Shown here: positions 40,468 through 48,201 of the stretch, piece after piece
How the letters are laid out: every line of letters begins with the position of its first letter
Position numbering within the stretch: the first letter of the stretch is position 1
Assembly (NCBI GenBank): GCA_045638145.1
Contig: JAZUAU010000005.1
Span: 62,001 to 126,000 of the forward strand
Length of the DNA stretch: 64,000 bases
Reading direction: 5' to 3'
From: SFWF01 sp045638145
GTDB taxonomy: Bacteria > Bacillota > Clostridia > Oscillospirales > Acutalibacteraceae
Translations under genes and position numbers: made by a program
The notes under the pieces: model-generated
Told to the model about the DNA's origin: nothing
Database searches by the model: none
The model's input: the letters and a program-made list of their open reading frames with translations, nothing else

Positions 40468-42456
40468 TTACTCATACTTTATTTCTTCAAGCTTTTTAAT
40501 CTCAGTTTCTGTTTGCTCGATCACCGCAGGCTGACCGTCGATTTTTTCGCTCAGCTTGCTAATTTCTGTTTGGAGCGCGGAAATTTCGCCTTTGATAGTG
40601 CTGATCTCTTCCTGACATTTTTTGCGCTTTCCGCCTGCAAAAATACCTGTAAGAGTAGCGAGGAGAGCTTCCTTCTGAGAAAGAGCTTCTTCCTTGGAAG
40701 CCTTCGTTTTTTCAAGCTGCTCAAGCTTTTCCTTGTCACGCGGTATTTGCTTTCTTATCTTTTCGATAGAAGCCTTTAAAGATTCAATATCGGCAAGGCG
40801 CTGTGCTTCCAAAGCTTTAAGCTTTGCAATTTTTCTTTGGCGAGCCTCCTCTGCAGCCCTTTCAGCCTCTGCCTTACGTTCCGCCTCGGATTTTATATAT
40901 TCCCAATGGGAGTTGTCATCAGAAGCGCAATACTTTTCAATAACGGTGTTTTTGGGACTCTTTATGTAGTTGGGCTTCCAAGAGTAAAAAGCATCTTCAC
41001 CTATTTCCTGAATAGAGGAGGGTAGAATAAAGGTTCGTGCGACGGCATCGGTGTTGCTGAAACTTTCAGCGCCGAGCGATACGCAGCCCTCTGAAATTTC
41101 AACCTTTGTTAAAGCATCACACCATCTGAAAGCCTGGTCACAAACGGTTTTAACCGAGTGCGGAAGGTGTATTTCCTTGAGCTTTTTACATGACTCAAAT
41201 GCTCCGTTGCCTATTTTTTCCAGTTTTGAATTTTCATAATCTTTAAAGGAAAAACTGCGAAGTTCGGTACAATAATCAAAGGCGCTTACACCGATAACGC
41301 GAAGAGAAGTTGGGAAAATAATTTCTTTAAGTGCTTTACAACAATTGAAAACACCGTCTTTGATTTCCTCTAACGAATCGGGTAATGCAACTTCGACAAG
41401 CTCGTTTAACGAGTTGAAAATTCGCGCGGGGATAAAGGTTGCACCTTCCTTGATGGTCAGCTTTTTAAGTGCGGGGAATGCATAGGTAAGCGTGGGAAGC
41501 GATTCGACCGCTTTTCCAACAATAAGATGTTCAACCTGACATTTCAGTGAGGAAATGCCGGGTGCATCAATTAAACTGTCGGGCAGTTCGAGCGTTCCTA
41601 CAAGTGATTTTGTCTGATAAAAAGCCGAACCTTCAATGGTTTTAAGACCCTCTGAAAAATGGATGGTTTTGAGTGAGTTACAGGCCTGAAAAGCGAAGGA
41701 GCCGATAGTAGTAACTGAGGAGGGGATAGAAATTTTCTCAAGAGCGGTACAATTACTGAAGGTGTAGGATGGTATGGCAGTTAATTTATTGCTGAGCTTG
41801 ATTCTCTTTAAGGAACTGCAGCGTTCAAAGACATCTTTGCCAATTTCATGAACCGAATCTGGCATATCAATTTCGGTGATAGAGATACAATCGCAAAAAG
41901 CTTTGAAACCTATAGATTTTAAACGGGCTGGTAAAACGATTTCCTTAAGGGCTTTACACTCATCAAAAACCCAATCTTCGATATGACAAAGATTTTTAGG
42001 TAGTGTAACCTTCTCTAAATTGAAACATTCGCAAAAAGTAGATTTTTTTAGTGACATTATGCCATCTGGAATCTCTGCGCTTTTAAGAGAGTTGCATTTG
42101 TAAAAAGCATGGTTTCCAAGCGTTTCCAGAGAGGCGGGCAGATTTATTTCCTCAAGCTCGGTGCAGCCCTCAAATGCGGAAGGACCTATTTCAACAACGG
42201 TTTCGGGCAGTTTAACCGATAAAACTCTTTCATTATTTATAAAGGCGCTGTTACCAATTTTCAAAATATCATCGGGAACGACAACGTCACCACCCTTGCC
42301 GTTATATTGAACCAAGACACCTTTTGAGTCTATCTCGAATTCTGCCGTAGATTCAAAAATGGTCATTTCGTTACCGCAATACTCACAGGTCGCAGTAAAT
42401 TTTCCTTCTTCGCTTTTTACCTTGGCACCGCAAGTTTCACATTTTAAAACTGCCAT
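40468..42456 (-). CDS. Zinc-ribbon / BspA-type leucine-rich-repeat protein with C-terminal coiled coil
   Basis: 662 aa. An N-terminal zinc ribbon (CETCGAKVKSEEGKFTATC then EYCG) replaces the usual signal peptide. About fifteen LRR_5 repeats cover residues 55-500, each like IGNSAFINNERVLSVKLPET followed by VVEIGPSAFEGC. A charged coiled coil (residues 520-662, beginning EAERKAEAERAAEEARQRK) closes the protein. BspA-like repeats are usually on surface proteins; here nothing suggests export, so a cytoplasmic scaffold is inferred. GGAGG precedes the start. Confidence 0.88.
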   Translation of the reverse strand: MAVLKCETCGAKVKSEEGKFTATCEYCGNEMTIFESTAEFEIDSKGVLVQYNGKGGDVVVPDDILKIGNSAFINNERVLSVKLPETVVEIGPSAFEGCTELEEINLPASLETLGNHAFYKCNSLKSAEIPDGIMSLKKSTFCECFNLEKVTLPKNLCHIEDWVFDECKALKEIVLPARLKSIGFKAFCDCISITEIDMPDSVHEIGKDVFERCSSLKRIKLSNKLTAIPSYTFSNCTALEKISIPSSVTTIGSFAFQACNSLKTIHFSEGLKTIEGSAFYQTKSLVGTLELPDSLIDAPGISSLKCQVEHLIVGKAVESLPTLTYAFPALKKLTIKEGATFIPARIFNSLNELVEVALPDSLEEIKDGVFNCCKALKEIIFPTSLRVIGVSAFDYCTELRSFSFKDYENSKLEKIGNGAFESCKKLKEIHLPHSVKTVCDQAFRWCDALTKVEISEGCVSLGAESFSNTDAVARTFILPSSIQEIGEDAFYSWKPNYIKSPKNTVIEKYCASDDNSHWEYIKSEAERKAEAERAAEEARQRKIAKLKALEAQRLADIESLKASIEKIRKQIPRDKEKLEQLEKTKASKEEALSQKEALLATLTGIFAGGKRKKCQEEISTIKGEISALQTEISKLSEKIDGQPAVIEQTETEIKKLEEIKYE

Positions 42457-42543
42457 AGAAAAACCTCCTTGAAAAGTTAAAGATTACATGGTAATCATAA
42501 CATACAAAACTTATATTTGCAATAATCAATATGAAATCAAAAA

Positions 42544-42566
42544 AGTCCCGTATAATCGGGACTTTA
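42544..42566 (-). terminator. Terminator of the DMT-thioesterase-DUF554 transcript
   Basis: AGTCCCG (42544-42550) pairs with CGGGACT (42557-42563), with A-runs on the left that read as T on the minus strand. Confidence 0.8.
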
Positions 42567-42568
42567 TA

Positions 42569-43480
42569 CTAAACATTTTTCTTTTTTAATTTCAGCGGCG
42601 GAAGCTCGGCTAAAATAATTGCCGAAAACATTATAACACAGCCGATAGCCTCTCTTGCCGAGGGAATTTCTGACAGAATAATTGCTCCCGAAATTACCGC
42701 GAAAACCGATTCAAGGCTCATAAGCAGGGAAGCCACGGCGGGCTCAGTGTTCTTCTGACAAACAACCTGGAGCGTGTAAGCCACACCGCTTGAAAGCACA
42801 CCCGCATAGCAGATAGGAAGCCATGCGGCAAGGATGTTATTAATATTTGGTGTTTCGAAGATAAACATCAATACACCTGCGATAATTCCCGAAGTAAAAA
42901 ACTGAATGCAGCTCATCTTAACGGGGTCGCAGTATTGGTCGAAGTGGTCAATTACCATAATATGCACCGTAAAGCAGATAGCACAGAGGACCACATATGT
43001 ATCTCCGAGGGAGAGTGAGAGGGACTCGGTCATACAAAGCAGATACATTCCCACAGCCGCAAGTAAAACGCTTACCCAGATAATGGGGCGGACACGCTTT
43101 TTAAATAGGAGACCGGCAATCGGTACAAATATCACATAAAGCGAGGTAATAAAGCCCGATTTTCCAACCGTTGTAAATTTTATACCATACTGCTGAAGTG
43201 AGGCGGCAACAGTAAGCACAAGTCCGCAGCAAATACCTGCAATAAGCAATAACTGTTTATCCTTTTTTGTGGGCGGAGTATATTCGGGATGTTTTTTTGT
43301 AGCTCTGTCGCGTAAATATATAACAGGAAGCAGCACAAGGCCGCCTATTATCGAGCGGAATGACTGATATGTAAAGGTTTCTACAAGCTCAGCACCCGCC
43401 GACTGTGCGACAAAGGTACTACCCCATATAAGGGCGGCAAGCAGAAGCCCCAAATTTGCAAAAAGCTTTGTTTTATTCAT
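42569..43480 (-). CDS. DMT-superfamily (EamA) transporter
   Basis: 303 aa with ten predicted membrane helices in two EamA repeats. The first opens NLGLLLAALIWGSTFVAQSA, and the second has SGVAYTLQVVCQKNTEPAVA with SLLMSLESVFAVISGAIIL. Exporters of this type move metabolites or amino acids. Last of three tightly packed minus-strand genes (3-bp gaps) with an acyl-ACP thioesterase and DUF554. Confidence 0.88.
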   Translation of the reverse strand: MNKTKLFANLGLLLAALIWGSTFVAQSAGAELVETFTYQSFRSIIGGLVLLPVIYLRDRATKKHPEYTPPTKKDKQLLLIAGICCGLVLTVAASLQQYGIKFTTVGKSGFITSLYVIFVPIAGLLFKKRVRPIIWVSVLLAAVGMYLLCMTESLSLSLGDTYVVLCAICFTVHIMVIDHFDQYCDPVKMSCIQFFTSGIIAGVLMFIFETPNINNILAAWLPICYAGVLSSGVAYTLQVVCQKNTEPAVASLLMSLESVFAVISGAIILSEIPSAREAIGCVIMFSAIILAELPPLKLKKKNV

Positions 43481-43483
43481 AAA

Positions 43484-44221
43484 TTATATATTCCTTAAGG
43501 TGAACTTTGCTTCAATATTCGGTTTGCCATCTGCGGTCGTTTTAAAGTAATAAGAGGTCTCGCCCGAATAGGATATTTCAGCTTTGCTTATAAATATTTC
43601 AAGCCTTTCGTGGAGCCTTGCCTCACCTACATAATTTATAAGGCAGTCGGTAAGATAATACTGCTCAAAGTTTGGAATACATCCCCAGAGCAGGTCGAAA
43701 TATTTTGTGTTGTTCATATGGAAATTGCGGTCGATATCACGAAATTCTACAAAAACTTGGCCCGCTGAAGCAAATTCGATTTCTTTCGGAATACGAAGAC
43801 GTGAGGGGATAGGCAACTCTAAAAGTTCACCATGACCGTAGCAGGAGGTGTCAAAATCACTGCCGCGAAGAAGTCTTTTCTCATTCATATCAAGAAGAGC
43901 CCAAGTCATAACACATTCGGCAACACGCTCACCGCCTGTATCAATGGTATAACAGCGGGGGAAGGCGGCACTTTTTGTTTCAACCGCCCAGGTAGAAACA
44001 GCGAGCTCCTCGTATTCTTTTATGGGCCTGTAAATTTTAAAGGCCGCTCTGCTCACGATAAAAGAAAGCCCTTTGTCAAAAAGCACTTGGTAAGAAGGAG
44101 AGGCGTTTCTCATATTTCGGTCTACCGTTTCCTGAAAATAGCGGACAATGGCAGAGGGTGTGGCATTGCAGTTTGTGTCAATGTCGTGTGACATTACCTC
44201 TAAATTGGTTGAATAAGCCAT
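43484..44221 (-). CDS. Acyl-ACP thioesterase
   Basis: 245 aa. A double hot-dog protein that releases fatty acids from acyl carrier protein. The N-terminal hot-dog shows ATPSAIVRYFQETVDRNMRN, and EYEELAVSTWAVETKSAAFP with RCYTID; the second carries DIDRNFHMNNTKYFDLLWGC, the position of the catalytic residues. Translationally packed between DUF554 and the transporter; a link between released acids and export is possible but speculative. Confidence 0.87.
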   Translation of the reverse strand: MAYSTNLEVMSHDIDTNCNATPSAIVRYFQETVDRNMRNASPSYQVLFDKGLSFIVSRAAFKIYRPIKEYEELAVSTWAVETKSAAFPRCYTIDTGGERVAECVMTWALLDMNEKRLLRGSDFDTSCYGHGELLELPIPSRLRIPKEIEFASAGQVFVEFRDIDRNFHMNNTKYFDLLWGCIPNFEQYYLTDCLINYVGEARLHERLEIFISKAEISYSGETSYYFKTTADGKPNIEAKFTLRNI

Positions 44222-44224
44222 ATA

Positions 44225-44944
44225 TTACCTCACAAAACCGAGAATGTAATCAAAGAAATAATAAAGGAATGGTGATAGGAAGATTGCAGGCAGATAGTTC
44301 GCAACCTTAATTCTTGTAACTCCTATAAGGTTGAAGGCGAGACCGATAATAATTATAGAGCCTGTGCAGGTAATTGCGTTTGTTGCGCCCGCGTTCAGAA
44401 GCGGCGCAAGATAGGAAGCACCGAGTGCGATAGCGCCCTGATAAATTGTCAGTGGAATTGCCGAGAGCGCAACACCCCAGCCGAGTGCAGATGCAAACAT
44501 AATAGCCGAGGTAAAGTCGAGAATAGATTTTATGTAGAGAGTTGTGTGGTCTCCACGAAGGCCCGAGGAAAGCGAGCCCATAATTGCCATAGCGCCAACA
44601 CAGAAAAGAAGGGATGCGTTTACAAAGCCCTCGGAAACCGAGCTTCCCGAATCGCCGCTTTTTTTGAATTTTGCTTCAAGCTTATCTCCAAGTTTATTCA
44701 GCGCACGATCTATATCAATGACCGTGCCGATAACTGCACCAAGCACGATAGAAACAACGGAGGTGATGGAAATTGCCTCGGCATTGCCCTCAAAAATAAG
44801 ACCGCCGACACCTATGAAAACAACACAAAGACCAACACCAACCATAACGGCATCGGATACTTTTTTGGAAATTCCTTTTTTCATTAAAAGTCCGATAAGG
44901 GTGCCGAGCAAAACGGCAATAGAATTAACTGCAACTCCAAGCAT
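44225..44944 (-). CDS. DUF554 membrane protein (YdfK/YqgA-like)
   Basis: 239 aa, about seven membrane helices. NSIAVLLGTLIGLLMKKGIS at the start, VSIVLGAVIGTVIDIDRALN and FVNASLLFCVGAMAIMGSLS match the DUF554 family, possible transporters of unknown substrate. First gene of the three-gene minus-strand unit; MITE-like DNA lies just upstream and could affect its promoter. Confidence 0.87.
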   Translation of the reverse strand: MLGVAVNSIAVLLGTLIGLLMKKGISKKVSDAVMVGVGLCVVFIGVGGLIFEGNAEAISITSVVSIVLGAVIGTVIDIDRALNKLGDKLEAKFKKSGDSGSSVSEGFVNASLLFCVGAMAIMGSLSSGLRGDHTTLYIKSILDFTSAIMFASALGWGVALSAIPLTIYQGAIALGASYLAPLLNAGATNAITCTGSIIIIGLAFNLIGVTRIKVANYLPAIFLSPFLYYFFDYILGFVR

Positions 44945-44979
44945 AACCTAACCTATCCCAAAAATATAATTCTTATAGA

Positions 44980-45145
44980 TTATATCATAAAACCAAAGAC
45001 GACAGTCTTTGTTAAGGCGAAGCCTTGCCGTGTTGCAACACGGTAGTTTTAATGATACAATTTTCTCAAACGAAAATTTTACATTTTCAAATGCCTTGGC
45101 ATTTCGGCGGCGTTCCACCGCCGTCGGTTTGAGGTTATTATATCA
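44980..45145. mobile_element. 150-bp MITE-like insertion flanked by 8-bp direct repeats
   Basis: TTATATCA occurs at 44980-44987 and again at 45138-45145, consistent with a target duplication. The 150 bp between start TAAAACCAAAGACGAC; the other end, reverse-complemented, starts TAACCTCAAACCGAC, an imperfect terminal repeat. The inside is a chain of hairpins: AAAGAC/GTCTTT, AAGGC/GCCTT, CCGTGTT/AACACGG, AATGCC/GGCATT and CGGCGG/CCGCCG. No ORF. It fills most of the gap between divergent DUF554 and mntP. Confidence 0.7.
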
Positions 45146-45187
45146 CTAAATTTCTCTAGTGTAAATTAAAAGTTACATAATTGTTGT

Positions 45188-45215
45188 TTGCAATCGAGCA
45201 ATTTTATGGTATGAT
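45188..45215 (+). promoter_or_regulatory. mntP promoter
   Basis: TTGCAA (45188-45193), a 16-bp spacer and TATGAT (45210-45215). The leader is about 35 nt, too short for a manganese riboswitch. Confidence 0.65.
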
Positions 45216-45254
45216 ATAGACATAATACGACATATTTTTAAAGAGGTCTTGAAT

Positions 45255-45824
45255 TTGGGTATTGTAGAAATATTTATCCTCGGCATAGGACTTGCCATGG
45301 ATGCCTTTGCCGTTGCAATCTGCAAGGGGCTTGCGCTTGATAAGTTGAAGCTTAAGCATTATCTTATTGTTGGCGCTTGGTTTGGCGGCTTTCAGGGACT
45401 AATGCCGCTAATCGGTTATTTTTTAGGCAACGCCTTCGGTCACTATATTGAGAGCATCGACCATTGGGTAGCCTTTGGTTTACTACTTATAATCGGTGGT
45501 AATATGATTAAGGAATCCTTTGAAAAGGATTGTGATTGCTGTGATGGGAAGGATGGCGGGCTTGCCTTTGGTGCAATGCTTCTGCTTGCTATATCTACCT
45601 CAATAGATGCCGCTGCAACCGGCATTGTCCTTTCGAGCGAGGGGGCAAATGTCTGGCTTTCGGTAATCGTCATTACTGTGGTAACCTTTGTAATCTCGGC
45701 AATCGGTGTAAAAATAGGTAATGTGTTCGGAACAAAATATAAGTCGAAGGCGGAATTTGCAGGCGGAGCAATTCTTATACTCCTCGGCGCAAAGATGCTG
45801 CTCGACGGACTAGGGTTTATTTAA
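45255..45824 (+). CDS. mntP: Manganese efflux pump MntP
   Basis: 189 aa, six membrane helices. FILGIGLAMDAFAVAICKGL at the N-terminus and AMLLLAISTSIDAAATGIVL in the second half are the two MntP repeats, each with the conserved Asp in a membrane helix. Exports excess Mn(II). AGAGG lies 8 nt before the TTG at 45255; the TTG at 45249 is too close to it. A CDCCDG segment lies in the central loop. The polysaccharide deacetylase gene follows after 24 bp. Confidence 0.92.
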   Translation: MGIVEIFILGIGLAMDAFAVAICKGLALDKLKLKHYLIVGAWFGGFQGLMPLIGYFLGNAFGHYIESIDHWVAFGLLLIIGGNMIKESFEKDCDCCDGKDGGLAFGAMLLLAISTSIDAAATGIVLSSEGANVWLSVIVITVVTFVISAIGVKIGNVFGTKYKSKAEFAGGAILILLGAKMLLDGLGFI

Positions 45825-45848
45825 ACTAAAATTTAAGGGGCGAAGAAG

Positions 45849-47279
45849 TTGAAAAAGAAGGTTTTAATTGCAGTTATATCTGTAATATTCGCGCTTGGAC
45901 TCTATGTAGGACTAGGCTTTGCCATAACCGAAAAGACGATAGAACTTGTCGGTGAAAGTGATATGAGCATCGAGGTGTTTTCCCAATATAGTGAGCAGGG
46001 TGCGGTAGCAACCGTAAAATACCCCCTATTCTTCGGATACAAAATGGACCTGTGCGTAGATATTTCGGGCGAGGTAAATACCAACACCCTTGGAAATTTT
46101 ACTGTTAACTACACGACTGGTGGGCTTTCTGCTGAAAGAACGGTTAAGGTTGTCGATACCGTGGCTCCCGTTTTAACCTTTAATGAGGAGTTTATAACGG
46201 TCGAATCCTCTAAGAGACCCCAGACGGCAGAGGATATTAAGATTAATTTTACTGCACTCGATAATTTTGACGGTGATGTTTCGCCAACAGTAGAAAGGGA
46301 GCTGCTACAGGATGTGTGCCGCTATACTGTAAGAGATTCATCCGGAAACACTGCAACCTGTGATATTCGTATAATTCTTCTTGATAACGAGGGTGCAACC
46401 CTGAAGCTTAAGGGCAATTCCACTGTTTTTATGAAGATTAACACCGCCTATCAGGAGCTTGGCTTTGAGGTCAGCGACAATATGGATGAGGATATTGAGT
46501 CAAAGGTTGTCATCGACAACAAGGTTGATATGACACGAAACGGCACCTACCCCGTGGTTTATTCGGTAACCGACGAGGCAGGCAACACCTCCTCGGTTGT
46601 CCGCCGCGTTGTAGTTTACGGCGGTAGCGATAAAGATGACTATGAAACGGTTATCCCCAACGGAAAGGTAATTTACCTAACCTTTGATGACGGCCCAGGT
46701 CAATACACCGCAGAGCTTCTCGATATTCTTGATAAATACAATGTGAAGGCAACCTTCTTCGTTACAAACCAATTTAAGAAATACGTCCCCTTAATTGAAG
46801 AGATTGACAAGAGGGGACATACCGTTGCGGTTCACACCCTCACTCACAAGTGGTCAATATACGACAGCGTTGATAGTTATCTCGAGGATTTTAACGCTAT
46901 GAACGCAATTATCGAGCAGTACACGGGAGAGCCTACAAGAATTTTCCGTTTCCCGGGCGGAACAAATAACGCAGTCAGCAAATCCCACAACAAGGGTATT
47001 ATGACAACCCTCTCGAAAATGATGGTGGAAAACGGATACACCTATTTTGACTGGAACGTAAGTACTAACGATACCTATATGACCGACTCGTCGGAAATTA
47101 TAAATTCGCTTATTAGCCAGATAAAATCTAAAAATCGTTCGGTAGTGCTTGGACACGACATTAAAAGGGCTACGGTAGACTCTATGGAAGGCTTTATTGA
47201 ATATGCTCTTAAAAACGGCTACACCTTTGAAGCCATAACCGAAAATACCGAGCCTGTACGATTCAGACCCACTAACTAA
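45849..47279 (+). CDS. Membrane-anchored polysaccharide deacetylase with Ig-like repeats
   Basis: 476 aa. N-terminal membrane anchor (VLIAVISVIFALGLYVGLGF), then two or three bacterial Ig-like (DUF5011-type) repeats in residues 30-260 ending in motifs such as TVRDSSGNT and SVTDEAGNT. Residues 275-465 form an NodB/PgdA-type deacetylase: YLTFDDGPGQYT (catalytic Asp and metal Asp), HTVAVHTLTHKWS (metal histidines) and RFPGGTNN. Probably de-N-acetylates peptidoglycan or another wall glycan. TTG start with AAGGGG upstream. Confidence 0.92.
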   Translation: MKKKVLIAVISVIFALGLYVGLGFAITEKTIELVGESDMSIEVFSQYSEQGAVATVKYPLFFGYKMDLCVDISGEVNTNTLGNFTVNYTTGGLSAERTVKVVDTVAPVLTFNEEFITVESSKRPQTAEDIKINFTALDNFDGDVSPTVERELLQDVCRYTVRDSSGNTATCDIRIILLDNEGATLKLKGNSTVFMKINTAYQELGFEVSDNMDEDIESKVVIDNKVDMTRNGTYPVVYSVTDEAGNTSSVVRRVVVYGGSDKDDYETVIPNGKVIYLTFDDGPGQYTAELLDILDKYNVKATFFVTNQFKKYVPLIEEIDKRGHTVAVHTLTHKWSIYDSVDSYLEDFNAMNAIIEQYTGEPTRIFRFPGGTNNAVSKSHNKGIMTTLSKMMVENGYTYFDWNVSTNDTYMTDSSEIINSLISQIKSKNRSVVLGHDIKRATVDSMEGFIEYALKNGYTFEAITENTEPVRFRPTN

Positions 47280-47283
47280 AAAA

Positions 47284-47312
47284 GAAGGAACTCACCGAGT
47301 GAGTTCCTTCTT
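47284..47312. terminator. Bidirectional terminator
   Basis: GAAGGAACTCAC (47284-47295) pairs with GTGAGTTCCTTC (47299-47310), 12 bp, between convergent deacetylase and pyridoxal kinase genes. Confidence 0.9.
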
Positions 47313-47316
47313 CAAT

Positions 47317-48144
47317 TTATATCATTTCTATTAACTTTCCAAGTACCGATTCAAACTTTACACCGTACCAATGGTTGGGGTCATCCTGAGTGTTTTCAAT
47401 GCAAAGCACCGTAAAGTCTGCCGCTATCTTTGCGGCACTGAAGGCATCGTGTCCACGCATGAATGCGCCCGTAAATGCTGAAGCATAAACATCGCCCGTG
47501 CCGTGACAACCCTTGGAAATCTTCTTGTGCTCGTAATAATTATAGTTGCCGTTCTCATAAACCACAACGCCCGTCATACCCTCGCGGTAGCCAACACCCG
47601 TAAGTACAATAGTCTTTGCACCGAGAGTAGTAAGCTTTGAAAGTAAGATATCAATATATTCGCGTGTGTATTCGGTCTTATACTCGGTATCGGTCATAAA
47701 GCAAGCTTCGGTAATGTTGGGGAGGATTATATCTGCCTTGCCGCAAAGACCTGCCATAGCACGCGCATATTCCATATCAAATATAGAATAAAGGCTACCG
47801 TTGTCGCCCATTGCAGGGTCTACGATGCGAGGCGCACCATCCTTGTTACAGCTAATCATAATGTCCTCAACAAAGCCAATCTGCTTGATGCTTCCGAGGT
47901 AGCCAGTGTAAACGGCGTCAAACTTTATGCTTTCCTTTTCCCAATGCTCTCGGATAGAGGGCATATCGTCGGTAAGGTCATGGAAGGTAAAGCCCGAAAA
48001 ACCTGCTGTATGGGTTGAGAGCACGGCAGAGGGGAGAATAGCTGCCTCAACACCGGTTGCTGAAATAATAGGAAGCGCAACAGTGAGTGAACACTGTCCA
48101 ACGCAGGAAATATCCTGAATGGTTAAAATTCTTTTTTGTTCCAT
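47317..48144 (-). CDS. pdxY: Pyridoxal/pyridoxamine kinase, PdxY type
   Basis: 275 aa, ribokinase fold. Phosphorylates B6 vitamers with ATP. TIQDISCVGQCSLTVALPII and LSTHTAGFSGFTFHDLT at the N-terminus, VDPAMGDNGSLYS and the ILPNITEA loop in the middle, and the anion-hole/catalytic Asp in SKGCHGTGDVYASAFTGAFM. The GTGD motif is intact. Stands alone on the minus strand. Confidence 0.9.
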   Translation of the reverse strand: MEQKRILTIQDISCVGQCSLTVALPIISATGVEAAILPSAVLSTHTAGFSGFTFHDLTDDMPSIREHWEKESIKFDAVYTGYLGSIKQIGFVEDIMISCNKDGAPRIVDPAMGDNGSLYSIFDMEYARAMAGLCGKADIILPNITEACFMTDTEYKTEYTREYIDILLSKLTTLGAKTIVLTGVGYREGMTGVVVYENGNYNYYEHKKISKGCHGTGDVYASAFTGAFMRGHDAFSAAKIAADFTVLCIENTQDDPNHWYGVKFESVLGKLIEMI

Positions 48145-48201
48145 TTTAAGACTTCTTTCACTTTTAAGATGTTTTAATTATAATACTGAGGAAATTTCGT
48201 G

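Noticed and set aside
45216..45254. Manganese (yybP-ykoY) riboswitch before mntP
   Set aside because: The predicted leader is only about 35 nt; the upstream 150 bp is better explained as a MITE-like insertion with flanking duplication.
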